From assembly GCA_958450325.1 (NCBI GenBank), contig OY288241.1, positions 55,748,078-55,812,077 of the forward strand: DNA of 64,000 nucleotides. Direction: 5' to 3'. Source of the DNA: Agrostemma githago (Eukaryota > Streptophyta > Magnoliopsida > Caryophyllales > Caryophyllaceae). Position numbers and translations under genes: made by a program. The notes beneath the pieces are model-generated. The model did no database searches, was not told the origin of the DNA, and saw only the letters and a list, made by a program, of their open reading frames with translations. Positions 46,088 through 58,169 of this stretch are shown in pieces; the stretch's first letter is position 1, and each line of letters opens with the position of its first letter.

Positions 46088-48943
46088 TGTAACAACCCGG
46101 ATTTTCGATGACTTAAAATAATAGATAATGCGGAAAGTTATCTAAGTCATTTAATTAAAATTATATCAGAGTGTAAATAAATCCGGATCGCTACGGATCC
46201 TTACAATAATAAACGACTATTAATTGCATAGTCTTGATTCACTTAGTACAGAATATAAATTTCATTTTTAAACTAAACATATTATTAAATCTCTCTCGCT
46301 TGATTCCCCAACGTCTTAGACCTGCACAAATATATAGAGTAGAGAGACCGCTGAGCGGGACAACAACCAGACCGTTCATCTAGTATCACCTCATACACAT
46401 AAGATAATTATGTGAATAACAAATAATATGCTTATAAAAATATTAAAGGATATCACGTAACAGATAGTTTCCTTTAATTAAATTAACGAACATGTGAGGT
46501 GATGAAAACGGTAAAGTTTAGAAGATGGGACCTTGGCAGCCATTTGATTTTTAAAAATCATTTTTCACGTAAACAGAGAATAAACACACGAGTCGTGGCT
46601 CCTAGTAACACCGCTACTCCATATTGGCTTGCATCTCACCAATAGAAGTAACCGTAGTACCGACTCGTAGACCGAACCGATCTTATGAGGTTTATATCTC
46701 ACCCACAAGGCTCAATTGGACCCAAACTTATATTATATTATACGTTTATTCAAACGGGGCTCTGGGCTGAAATGAAAGCTGACGATTACATTTTCTGCAT
46801 CACCTAGAGGGAACCCGCAGTTTTCAGAATCTTGTTCTGCCCCCGCTACCTAGGTGGTAATACTGATCAAGTACTTGTCTATATGTGCGCCACATACCCT
46901 ACGCAGACTCTTGAACCGCCGAACTCACTGCCGTAGGACGACTACCTTAAACACTAGGTCGACTCTCGGACCGCAGCCTCCGAGTCTGCTTTTCGTTACA
47001 AGTGCAGTCGAAACACCACGCATGGTAGGATCCAACACAAGCTATTCTTCCCAGACTCGCATCGTAAACCTTATATAAAAGTCGCCCGTGAACACGTAGT
47101 ATTTTATTTGGTGACCTTCAATAATTGGTCGGACTCATTTGAAACAGTCAAATCCTCAAATACTTACTTTCAGTGTGACAACGTTATACGTTAATCCTCA
47201 AGTGTCACCCGAAACATTATATCCCAAATATCGTAATATTTTAAAATAGTAAATTCTTTAAAATCAAGTTTTATATAAAAATAAAATTTAAGGTATAATA
47301 ATAATAAAATATTATTTTAAAATTTGTAGTTTCTGAAAAATATAAATTAAGTCGTACTTAGTCGATTTATAAATTTTGACGTAAAATCATTTTTAAATAT
47401 ATAAATGTTGTGTAAAAATTTCGGGATAAAATAAATTCATTTATTTTAGAAAATGAAATTTATAAATTTTTACCTATATAAAAATAATAAGTGAAATTTT
47501 ATTAAAATAAAACAATTTACAAGTTACTAATTTACTCTATTATTATAATATATAAACAAGTGTAAAAGTAATAAAGAAAATTAAATACGACCAAAATTCC
47601 AATTATACAAAATATAAAGTACATAGAATAAACATACATAACAAATAGAATTAAACATACATATGAAACACAATGAAAATGATATAAGTAAATTTTTTCA
47701 TTTTAAGTTCTTTTATTCATTTTCTCAATTTTCATATAGACAGAAATGTAAATGTGATAAATAAATTAAACAAGTGATAATTAAGTCTAGTTGAATTTAG
47801 TCATAAATAAGTATATAACACAAATAAAATAGCACTTAACATTTTTTTATATATATATATATAAGTTATTTAGTCGTACAAATAAGCCTAAATATTTAAG
47901 TAAGCAATTTATTAAGTTAGTAACACAATATACTTATATATAAGAAATGTTGTTAGAAGAAAAGATTGGTTACCTTAATACCTATTACGGAATATTTATT
48001 AACGTTATTAAGAATTACAGATCGTCTGGGTCAATAATACTGTCTACGTTAGAAAAGACGTCTCTTTCCTCCTTGAAGAAAATTTCGGGTCGAAATGATT
48101 TGACCCAAATACGGTTCTAGAAAAAATGGTCCCGCCAAATATCGGACAGCTCCTCATTCCCGATGCTCCAATTATAGAAAAGGACGAGGGAGTAAATATA
48201 GTATATAGTACGGGATACGTAGTAGTACGTAAATATAATACGGAGAGTATGTAGTGGTAGTACGTAGGGAGTATTAGTATATAGGAAGTAGTAGTAGTAA
48301 TATGTAGTAGTACTAGGAGTAGTATTTATAGTAGAAAGGGGGGTTAGGTGTAGGATGGTAGGGAGAGTAGGTAGTGTAGATTAGTGAGGTAGTGTAAGAG
48401 TAGTATAAGTAGGGTCTTAGGTGTAGAGTAGTGGTACATGAGTAGTGTAGTAATAGTTTGTACGTAGGAGGTAATTAGGACGTCCCAATTTCTCGAGTTC
48501 CGGTCCGTTTTTCGTAAAAACGTCTTTATTTCTTCTTTTTTTAAAAGTTGAAATATAAGATTACAAAATTAAAATAATGAAAACCGTAAAATATATTTTT
48601 TTTAAAAGAAAGTTGTGAGACGGTAAGTAAAATACATGGTAAATAGTTTTATAGACAATAGTTTTAAGTAATTATTATTTTTAAAAATTTCGATAAATTA
48701 TTTTTAAATTTTTACGATACGAGAAAATGTTAAAATGACAAATCAATATTAAAACATTTTCGAGTTTTAAACTTCATTTAACAAAAGATAAAAAATTTAA
48801 TAATTCGATAAATAAATTCTCATGTTTTTATAACCGAATAATTTTTAATTTTATTTACGAAAATAATTTTTTTTCAAACGTTAAACTTGGTTTAAATAAA
48901 TGTTTAAAATTTTAACTCTATTTGAAAAATACGGGGTATTACA
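46088..48943 (-). repeat. Element B 3' LTR (2856 bp), right copy
   Basis: Counterpart of 9982-12829, with the same AGT-rich stretch (about 48210-48470). Confidence 0.93.
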
Positions 48944-48944
48944 A

Positions 48945-48979
48945 TCTACCCCCCTTAAAACAATTTCGTCCTCGAAATT
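48945..48979 (-). other. B PPT and pre-PPT hairpin, right copy
   Basis: A minus-strand AATTTCG-AGGA-CGAAATT hairpin (48962-48979), then the purine tract (48945-48957) beside the LTR. Confidence 0.85.
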
Positions 48980-50569
48980 TCAGGCATAACTTAGGCAATT
49001 AATGAAGTTTGAGACACTATACGAATAAAATGAAGTGTTAGGGTTCCTTTCGTAAAATGACTCGGCTCGCAAGTGACTTGCTCGTATCTAATCTCTCCGC
49101 CAAGGCTTTACAAAGGTGATACATCCCAAATTAATATGGTAGGTATATATTATTGATCAACTGTAGATTCTAAATTCCCATACATTGACACTATTCAATA
49201 TCGGGTCATTTTCGATATTTGGTTTATGGTTTGCCTTATCTCTAAAACATCATGATGTTTATATTCCTTAAAATTGAAAGATGTTGCTTCTTGGGTAATA
49301 CAAGTTTCTCGTAACATAAAAATCCATTAAAGAAGATTAACATGACGACATCAACATTTTTCGTCAACAAGGCTGATCTCTAAGATTGATCATCAAGTAT
49401 TTTTGTCGGTTATGACAGGGTTAATCCTCAATTTCTCCTTTTGGTTTTCTAAATTTCTCAAATTTCAAAATTATCTCCTTGTTGTTTTATTCTTCAAACA
49501 ACGGGTTAATCTTAACTTCAGATCAAAATTCTTTGGTTCACAAGTGTCTTTTACAACCATGACACTTAGGTTTGCAATACTATCAATCATTATTCAACAA
49601 AAATATGTCTCCCAAAAGTATATAATGGTAAACCTCAAAATTAATTTTGATCTAGGATCGTTTTCTTAGCATTCTCAAATACTTAGCTCCCCAAAAATAT
49701 TGATCATCACAAATATCACTCGACTTCAAAAGTATACTCTCTCTTCTCATAACATGATGGTTAAGACTTAGGTCAAAATACTATGGTCTTAGTCTCGCGG
49801 TAGGTTACTGATCTGCAAGGTTTAACACATAAGACACATCCAAAAACGTGACTCAAAGTCCCTAATTATGTAAGTGTTGTGTGGTCGGGAAATTTTTTTT
49901 ATGTAAGCAAAACAAATACTAGGTTAGTAACGTTCTTAGCATAACGATCTCGGTGGTCATCTCTCTGGTATGGTCCATGATCATGCTTCTGTATTTGAAG
50001 TTTCTTGGTGACATCCTTTGCAAATAACTCGAGCAGGTTCATCTGGTTGCGGTTTGTTCTTCTGTATGATTTTGTAGAGTTGTTTCTTTGCTTCGTGCAT
50101 ATTTGGTGCGTCATTTACGTTCTCGTGTTAGTACTATACCATAGTATCAGTGATTCTAAACAAAATTTCTATCATAATCTATGTAAGTAAGACTGGTTAA
50201 TGTTTACTCGACTGGAGATACATGGCAAAAAGTTCAAGACTAAGTATGAAGGTAAGGTTGGTTAAAACAAGAATTCAGGAAACAAAGTAAAAGTCATAAG
50301 AATTAGAAAGGTGTGAATGATTATGACAATTTTATTAATAGAATGACATAGCACTCTATCTTAGATCTTCTCTTTCGATGATAAGAGGAGATGAAATTGG
50401 TATTTGTCAAAAAGAAATTCTAAAATCAAGCTGGGTTTTGGAGAGTATATATGAAAGTGAAAAACAATTGTATGAGGTCCAAATTTCTCAGATATCTGAA
50501 TAAAATTATGATAGTTTGATTCAAAGAATATATAATAGATCAATAGGTTGATTGAAAGTAAAACATAAT

Positions 50570-50998
50570 TCAAGACAAATTAGTCAGGGTTGAAGGTTGA
50601 ATTGAGCCTTTTAAAAATTTATAATATGAAGTAAGACTAAAAAATGTCACCATGAATTTTAGGAAATCAATAGAATAGGAACAAAGGATTATCATGATGA
50701 TCAATTCAAGAAATGTCTTAACTTGGTGAATGAACGAAAATGACATCCAATCACAAAAAGTGGATATGAAATAGTTTGGTTTAAGTAAACGGGTCATAAC
50801 TGAAAGGTTGAAGGTTAAAGCTGAAGGTAAAACTGGTTTTGAAAATGAAGGAAGTAATAGAATACACAAAACTTGGAGATGTGGTCGGAGGTATTTATTT
50901 GAGAAATTAATATAGACAAAAGGGTTCATTCTCGAAATGATACAGGTTAAGTAAACACGTGATCTCTGATATACGAGGTAGGTAGGTGTGCAGGTCAC
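50570..50998 (-). CDS. Unrecognised 142-aa ORF in B, right copy
   Basis: Same length and nearly the same sequence as 14454-14882. No domain recognised, and it may be chance. Confidence 0.25.
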   Translation of the reverse strand: MTCTPTYLVYQRSRVYLTCIISRMNPFVYINFSNKYLRPHLQVLCILLLPSFSKPVLPSALTFNLSVMTRLLKPNYFISTFCDWMSFSFIHQVKTFLELIIMIILCSYSIDFLKFMVTFFSLTSYYKFLKGSIQPSTLTNLS

Positions 50999-51536
50999 TA
51001 GAGTCTCGATTAGATATAAGTCGACACATGGCTAGGACTCGAGGTATACTACACTATACGCGTCAGCACGTACTTGATATTTGTGTGTGCTCCATCTTGA
51101 CAACTTAACTTGACTTGATTCTTCAACGTGATTCAGTTAGAGTTAGTTCCTATAGTGGGTTTGGACAAAGTCTTTACTGATGTTCCACAATGCGGATGTC
51201 CATGTCTTGAGCGATTGATGGCTCTGAATGTCGACGTCTTCCATCTTGGTCATCGTATTGATCAAAAATAAATTTAAACTAGCCAATAGGCTAAAGGTTA
51301 GGCAATCAATTTACAAACAATTATGCAGATAAAATGCGAACAATTTTACAGGTAGATATCGTAATTCCCCTTAATGAAGATTCTACCCCGATAAATTATT
51401 TGATAGGATCCTAATTGTTTCTAAGTGAATCTCTCATTTTAGTGATCTAATATTGTATTAATATTTTAGTAAGTCTACCCAGGCGCGCTCCTCGTTAGGT
51501 AAATGAAGCTCAATCCTCACTTACGGTCACAAGGTC

Positions 51537-51548
51537 GCTCTGATACCA
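51537..51548 (-). other. Primer-binding site of B, right copy
   Basis: The minus strand reads TGGTATCAGAGC. Confidence 0.93.
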
Positions 51549-51550
51549 AC

Positions 51551-53647
51551 TGTAACAACCCGGATTTTTGATGACTTAAAATAATAGATAATGCGGAAAG
51601 TTATCTAAGTCATTTAATTAAAATTATATCAGTGTAAATAAATCCGGATCGCTACGGATCCTTACAATAATAAACGACTATTAATTACATAGTCTTGATT
51701 CACTTAGTACAGAATATAAATTTCATTTTTTAAACTAAACATATTATTAAATCTCTCTCGCTTGATTCCCCAACGTCTTAGACTTGCACAAATATATAGA
51801 GTAGAGAGACCGCTGAGCGGGACAGCAACCAAACCGTTCATCTAATATCACCTCATACACATAAGATAATTATGTGAATAACAAATAATATGCTTATAAA
51901 AATATTAAAGGATATCACGTAACAGATAGTTTCCTTTAATTCAATTAACGAACATGTGAGGTGATGAAAACGGTAAAGTTTAGAAGATGGGACATTGGCA
52001 GCCATTTGATTTTTAAAAATCATTTTTCACGTAAACAGAGAATAAACACACGAGTCGTGGCTCCTAGTAAGACCGCTACTCCATATTGGCTTGCATCTCA
52101 CCAATAGAAGTAACCGTAGTACCGACTCGTAGACCGAACCGATCTTATGAGGTTTACATCTCACCCACAAGGCTCAATTGGGCCCGAACTTCTATTATAT
52201 TATACGTTTATTCAAACGGGGCTCTGGGCTGAAATGAAAGCTGATGATTACATTCTCTGCATCACCAAGAGGGAACCCGCAGTTTTCAGAATCCTGTTTT
52301 GCCCCCGCTACCTAGGTGGTAATACTGATCAAGTACTTGTCTATATGTGCGCCACATACCCTACGCAGACTCTTGAACCGCAGAACTCACTGCCGTAGGA
52401 CGACTACCTTAAACACTAGGTCGACTCTCGGACCGCAGCCTCCGAGTCTGCTTTTCATTACAAGTTCAGTCGAAACACCACGCATGGCAGGATCCAACAC
52501 AAGCTATTCTTCCCAGACTCGCATCGTAAACCTTATATAAAAGTCGCCCGTGAACAAGTAGTATTTTATTTGGTGGCCTTCAATAATTGGTCGGACTCAT
52601 TTGAAACAGTTAAATCCTCAAATACTTACTTTCAGTGTGACAACGTTATACGTTAATCCTCAAGTGTCACCCGAAACATTATATCCCTCAGTTAATCCTC
52701 AGGTATAATAATAATAATAATAAAATATTATTTTAAAATTTATAGTTTCTGAAAAATATAGAAGTTTTTTAAAAATATAAATTATGTCGTACTTAGTCGA
52801 TTTATAAATTTTGACGTAAAATCATTTTTAAATATTTATAAATGTTGTGTAAAAATTTCGGGATAAAATAAATCCATTTATTTTAGAAAATGAAATTTAT
52901 AAACTTTTACCTATATAAAAATAATAAGTGAAATTTTATTAAAATAAAACAATTTACAAGTTACTAATTTACTCTATTATTATAATATATAAACAAGTGT
53001 AAAAGTAATAAAGAAAATTAAATACGACCAAAATTCCAATTATACAAAATATAAAGTACATAGAATAAACATACATAACAAATATAATTAAACATACATA
53101 TGAAACACAATGAAAATTATATAAGTAAATTTTCTCATTTTAAGTTCTTTTATTCATTTTCTCAATTTTCATATAGACAGAAATGTAAATGTGATAAATA
53201 AATTAAACAAGTGATAATTAAGTCTAGTTGAATTTAGTCATAAATAAACATATAACACAAATAAAATAGCACTTAACATTTTTATATATATAAGTAATTT
53301 AGTCATACAAATAAGCCTAAATATTTAAGTAAGCAATTTATTAAGTTAGTAACACAATATACTTATATATAAGAAATGTTGTTAGAAGAAAAGTTTGGTT
53401 ACCTTAATAGCTATTACGGAATATTTATTAACGTTATTAAGAATTACAGATCGTCTGGGTCAATAATACTGTCTACGTTAGAAAAGACGTCTCTTTCCTC
53501 CTTGAAGAAAATTTCGGGTCGAAATGATTTGACCCAAATACGGTTCTAGAAAAAATGGTCCCGCCAAATACCGGGCAGCTCCTCATTCCCGATGCTCCAA
53601 TTATAGAAAAGGACGAGGGAGTAAATATAGTATATAGTACGGGATAC
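51551..53647 (-). repeat. Element B 5' LTR, first piece (right copy)
   Basis: It ends with GATAC (53643-53647), the left target site of C. The LTR resumes after 55274. Confidence 0.93.
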
Positions 53648-55269
53648 TGATGGTGGGATTTGTCGTGGATCCCGCCGATCAATATTTAACCTACTATTCC
53701 TAGTGGGTAGCTAGGGCAAGTAGGGTCGATATCCACGGAGACGGTATTGTAAGGTCTAGACTAGGTCGCCCTAAAAATGAGACTAAGTCACAAACAAACA
53801 CAAAGAATTAATGATGGACAAACTAGGATAGGAGAAGAGGAGTGAACAAGACTAATAACAAATTAGCTATAACAAGGCTAAATGAAATAACTAAACACAA
53901 ACTAAACAATGAACTAGAGAAATGATGACTAACTAAGAAGTTGAATCAAATATGAAAAGAAGTGGGTTAGGTCGGGTTCATAAGTGTAGTAGGGTAATTG
54001 GGGTGGTCAAGGGTGTAGGTGTCTCCTAGTTGCTAGAGTCGGTCCGGGCTGTCGCTACGTAGACCAACGCCGAGGTAAGTTCGCGCTCTCGCGTCTAGGA
54101 CTAACCTCATCACAACCACAAAATAAACAAACAATGAGAAGATGAGCACAAGTATGGGGAGCATTGGCCACTACTACTCACACAAGCAAATCAACAAACA
54201 CATAGAGTGCCCATTATGTGACTAACAACAAAAGAGTCACCTTTACCCCTAATCAAACCCTAATCATCCATAATCTACCCTTAATTCCCCTACTAACTCA
54301 CACGGAGACTACTCACTCATTATCAAACTAAGACTAACAACAATAAGAGAAAACAACATCATAAACCAAACATCCATTATCAAGAACAAGAACAATAACA
54401 ATAAACACTAATCAAAGATTGAAACTTGAATAAATAACAAAGAACAAGAGTAGAGAGGATTATACCAACAACAAGATGATGAAAAAGATGTAAACTTGCA
54501 TAAATAAGAAACCCAAATCAACTCCAAGGTTGTCAAGCTTGGATGAATCTTCAAGTATCCTCTTAATACAAGACTAACTAAACTAGATTAACAAAGATTA
54601 ACTAAGGATTAAAGGAAGATTAATCTAAAAGGATGAACTCTAAATCTAGGGTTTTATCTTGTAGAGAGGCTTAAGAGAGTCTAATGTAAGGTAAGATCCA
54701 AAAACAATACAAGAGGGAAGTATTTATAAGGTTACAAGAATGAGGGAGGATGAACTAAAGAGTCACGCGCAGCAGCACCATGGTCCCGACCGGGACGGGT
54801 TTGGTCCCGACCGGGAAGGTCTGACCCCGACCGGGAAGGTCTGGTCCCGACCGGGACGGACCCAGAACAGAACACCTCTCTTTTGTGCACCTCATCCCGG
54901 ACGGGGTGAGGCCATACCCGTCGGGGATGAGTCTTGTAAGCCTCCAAAACGATCTTTAAGGTTCCCCCTTGCTTCACATGGACTTCTTATCGATTCTCGA
55001 GTCTTGGGATCGAGTCTAAGGGGCTCGGGATCGGGTCCCAAGGTCTCGGGGTCGAATCCAAGGCATCGAGTGATCGTTCCTCCGCTTCGTTGGCTCCAAA
55101 AAGTGTATGTATTGAGTCGGAATCGCTCCAACTCTTCATGAATGGTCTCGGGAACCTGAAACGAGCTAGAGGAAGCATAAGTAGCCCATGAACCGCTCCC
55201 AAGGAGCGATTCCGCAAGGAAAATGGGACCAAAACACAGCAAAATAGGCACTAGAAACTACACTTATCA
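53648..55269 (-). mobile_element. Solo LTR of element C (1622 bp)
   Basis: TGATGGTGGGA...CACTTATCA, flanked by perfect GATAC duplications (53643-53647 and 55270-55274), with B sequence continuing on both sides. It has the same length as the C 3' LTR in the left block (17531-19152). The palindrome array (about 54780-54930), TATA (54721-54728) and GNRA-type hairpin (54084-54093) are kept. LTR-LTR recombination removed the interior in this copy. Confidence 0.95.
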
Positions 55270-55274
55270 GATAC

Positions 55275-56018
55275 GTAGTATAATAAGTAGTAGTACGTAA
55301 ATATAATACGGAGAGTATGTAGTGGTAGTACGTAGGGAGTATTAGTATCTAGGAAGTAGTAGTAGTAGTAATATGTAGTAGTACTAGGAGTAGTATTTAT
55401 AGTAGAAAGGGGGGTTAGGTGTAGGATGCTAGGGAGAGTAGGTAGTGTAGATTAGTGAGGTAGTGTAGGAGTAGTATAAGTAGGGTCTTAGATGTAGAGT
55501 AGTGGTACATGAGTAGTGTAGTAATAATTTGTACGTGGGAGGTAATTAGGACGTCCCAATTTCTCGAGTTCCGGTTCGTTTTTCGTAAAAACATCTTTAT
55601 TTCTTCTTTTTTTAAAAGTTGAAATATAAGATTACGAAATTAAAATAATGAAAACCGTAAAATATATTTTTTTTTTAAAATGAAAGTTGTGAGACGGTAA
55701 GTAAAATAGACGGTAAATAGTTTTATAGACAATAGTTTTAAGTAATTATTATTTTTAAAAATTTCGATAAATTATTTTTAAATTTTTACGAGACGAGAAA
55801 ATGTTAAAATGACAGATCAATATTAAAACATTTTCGAGTTTTAAACATTATTTAACAAAAGATAAAAATTTTAATAATTCGATAAATAAATTCCAATGTT
55901 TTTATAACAGAATAATTTTTAATTTTTTTTACGAAATTTTTTTTTTTTTCAAACGTTAAACTTGGTTTAAATAAATGTTTAAAATTTTAACTCTATTTGA
56001 AAAATACGGGGTATTACA
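55275..56018 (-). repeat. Element B 5' LTR, second piece (right copy)
   Basis: AGT-rich, then AT-rich sequence ending GGTATTACA. It is absent from the left block. Confidence 0.93.
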
Positions 56019-57765
56019 AGTAGTATGTAGTAAATATTTTAACTTCGTTTTTTTTCTAATTTTAGCTATTTATTTATTTGCTAATTATTATTTTTAAATT
56101 GTTAACCTTTTAAATATTTTTACGGTTTTCGATATCGTTTTATAAATTGTTAGTAATTTAATTATTTCTGATCGTTATAATATTTTGTTGGTTATCGTGA
56201 TACTAGTAGCTAGATAATATGGATTTCATATTTTCTTCATATTTCGTTAATTTATAATTTTAACTCAAAATCGTATTTTTCTATTAAAATCGAGGTGTGT
56301 ATATTTGTTTAATAAATTAATTTTCGTTTTACGGTTTATACTAATAAATGAGAAAATAGTCGATTTTGTTTTAAATATATTTTTAGTCGAGAATATCTTC
56401 ATTATTAATTTCTTATTTGTTTACAATTGACTATTTTTATTAAAATCCGTATTATTTATTAATAAAAACTATTTTCTAAAAATAATTTGAAACCTTTGTG
56501 AAATCCATTTCATTTATAAAACTGGTTGACTCAATAAATTTTGATATCGTTTTTCTTAAAACATCTCCTTTCTGAAATTTACAGTTTTAACTCGATTTCC
56601 TAATTATTTATAAAATACTATATATTGACTTATTATATTTTACTTATATTTGAGTAACAAATTGAGACGTATAATAAAGTTACGATAACGACGATAATAA
56701 CAAAATGTTAATTTCGTTTGAAATGCTACTTTTATACGTTTCACTTATTTTAATAATTTACGTATTTTCTATTACAAAATTTCTATTTTAAGTAAGTTTC
56801 TAAAAATAGAAGTTTCCTTAAATAGAAAGTTTCCTCTTTTGGAAAGTGATCCTTTTCTTTTTGTTCTCTTATTATTTATAATGATTATATCTTTTGAATA
56901 TCGATAATGGCTTGGTTTTGGAGTTATGGAAAGAGGACAAGTGTACGGGTAGAGTAATACAATCTAGGATTTACGTTTTGCCATCAACTATAATGCTGGT
57001 GTGTCTATGTGAAACGCATTGGTCATTGAACTGAGCATGGTTTGTGTTCAGGAGTGTGTATATTTTGACCTTAAACTTAGATATCACATCGTGTAAGTCG
57101 ACGTCGGGTTGAACTCGATTACGGTTGGTGTCCAGGAGGGGTGTACATTACTTAAGCCAGGACCTCGCTGCACGCAGTCCTGTTATAGTTTGAGTTGCCT
57201 AATTAGAGATCGAAGTCTGATTTGTTTTGACTAAGTTCTCGAAGCTAGTTTAGTACGAACCCAGCGAAAGTCTATTCCATTGCACTAACTGATTCCATAA
57301 CGCCATTTTGGATTTTTATAATTATCGATTGGTTTTGACTTGCAGGTTGTCAGTCGCTTTAAGTTTTGATAAAAACTATTGTTACTATATCGTTTTAACT
57401 GCTTTCCATTTTATCTATTTTGATATAATAATACTATTATTTTACATATGATATAATATGGCTGGGAGAACGTCTGAATTACTCTCCACTGACGTGGCTG
57501 TTATGTTTTTAACATGACAGGTATTTGCTGCTGGGTTTTGGGTGTGAGCTAGCGAGTAGCGTGGATCCTACTCTTTCTTCATTCTTGCAATTTATGGATT
57601 TGTATAAATCCGTTTGAAGATTTTTACTTTTAGCCCTTTTGTAAAAAGAGGCCTTTGTATTGACTTACCATTTCTTTTAATAAGATATAGTTTGTCAGCG
57701 TGTTTTAATCCCAAATCTACAGTGTTTTCGTCACTGTATTGCGTTAGAATTTCTAAGGGATTACA
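56019..57765 (+). repeat. Element A 3' LTR, second piece (right copy)
   Basis: It starts with the AGTAG duplication and matches about 3525-5265 of the left 5' LTR. It ends GGGATTACA. It is absent from the left block. Confidence 0.93.
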
Positions 57766-57788
57766 CTTTGTATTGCTCCCGGTCTTTA

Positions 57789-57805
57789 GGCGGTGTGATT
57801 ACGCC
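57789..57805 (+). other. D 9-nt-loop hairpin 1
   Basis: GGCG-GTGTGATTA-CGCC. 4-bp stem, 9-nt loop. It lies 24 bases after the end of A. Confidence 0.65.
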
Positions 57806-57859
57806 ATTGACCTTTTGAAAATCCAAATTCTTCTCATTTTCTCAAATTTTTCTTAATCT

Positions 57860-57889
57860 GGGCTAGGTGACGTGACTACACCTACGCCC
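57860..57889 (+). other. D 9-nt-loop hairpin 2
   Basis: GGGC-TAGGTG-ACGTGACTA-CACCTA-C-GCCC. A 6-bp inner stem, one bulged C, a 4-bp outer stem, 9-nt loop. Confidence 0.8.
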
Positions 57890-57955
57890 ATTTTTCATCC
57901 TTTCTTTTAATTTCTTTTCTTTTGTTTTATTCTCATTTTCTTAGTCACTTGGCTA

Positions 57956-57986
57956 GGGTCTAGGTGATGTGATTGCACCTAGGTCC
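57956..57986 (+). other. D 9-nt-loop hairpin 3
   Basis: CTAGGTG-ATGTGATTG-CACCTAG. A 7-bp stem, extended outward by two G-T wobbles and two G-C pairs, 9-nt loop. Confidence 0.8.
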
Positions 57987-58130
57987 GCCATCCTTTTATC
58001 GCTTTCTTTTCGTTTGTTTTCTTTCTTCAAAAAATTTCGAAAAATCCAAAAACATTTGAAAATTTATAAAAATCCAAAAAGATTTTTCTTATTTTTCTTT
58101 ATCCGTCTTTTTCGATCTTTTCCCCTACTC

Positions 58131-58169
58131 GTGCATTGAGGACAATGCACAGTTTTAGTGTGGGGGAGA
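58131..58169 (+). other. Internal PPT module of D
   Basis: GTGCATTG-AGGA-CAATGCAC (58131-58150, perfect 8-bp stem) followed by TTAGTGTGGGGGAGA. It parallels the internal module of C at 20884-20924. Confidence 0.85.

Larger units (their letters stand above)
48944..51550 (-). other. Element B interior, apparently non-coding (right copy)
   Basis: Same content as 12830-15434, including the 142-codon frame. Confidence 0.75.
36086..55269. repeat. Right copy of the ~19 kb duplicated nested block
   Basis: This is the partner of 1-19152. Here the block sits inside a complete D element and keeps its right-hand flanks: the rest of B to 56018, the rest of A to 57765, and the rest of D to 61876. C is only a solo LTR here, whereas the left copy has LTR plus interior. 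Confidence 0.95.
46088..56018 (-). mobile_element. Element B, right copy, complete (carries the C solo LTR)
   Basis: 3' LTR 46088-48943, PPT 48945-48960, hairpin 48962-48979, interior, PBS 51537-51548, and the 5' LTR in two pieces (51551-53647 and 55275-56018). The target duplication AGTAG is perfect (46083-46087 and 56019-56023), and joining the flanks regenerates the uninterrupted A LTR. Confidence 0.95.
37620..57765 (+). mobile_element. Element A, right copy, complete (carries B and C)
   Basis: LTR 37620-41389, PBS 41392-41403, non-coding interior, and a 3' LTR in two pieces (44087-46087 and 56024-57765). The target site reads CTTGG on the left and CTTTG (57766-57770) on the right, a 5-bp duplication with one mismatch. 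Without B it is about 10.2 kb. Confidence 0.92.
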
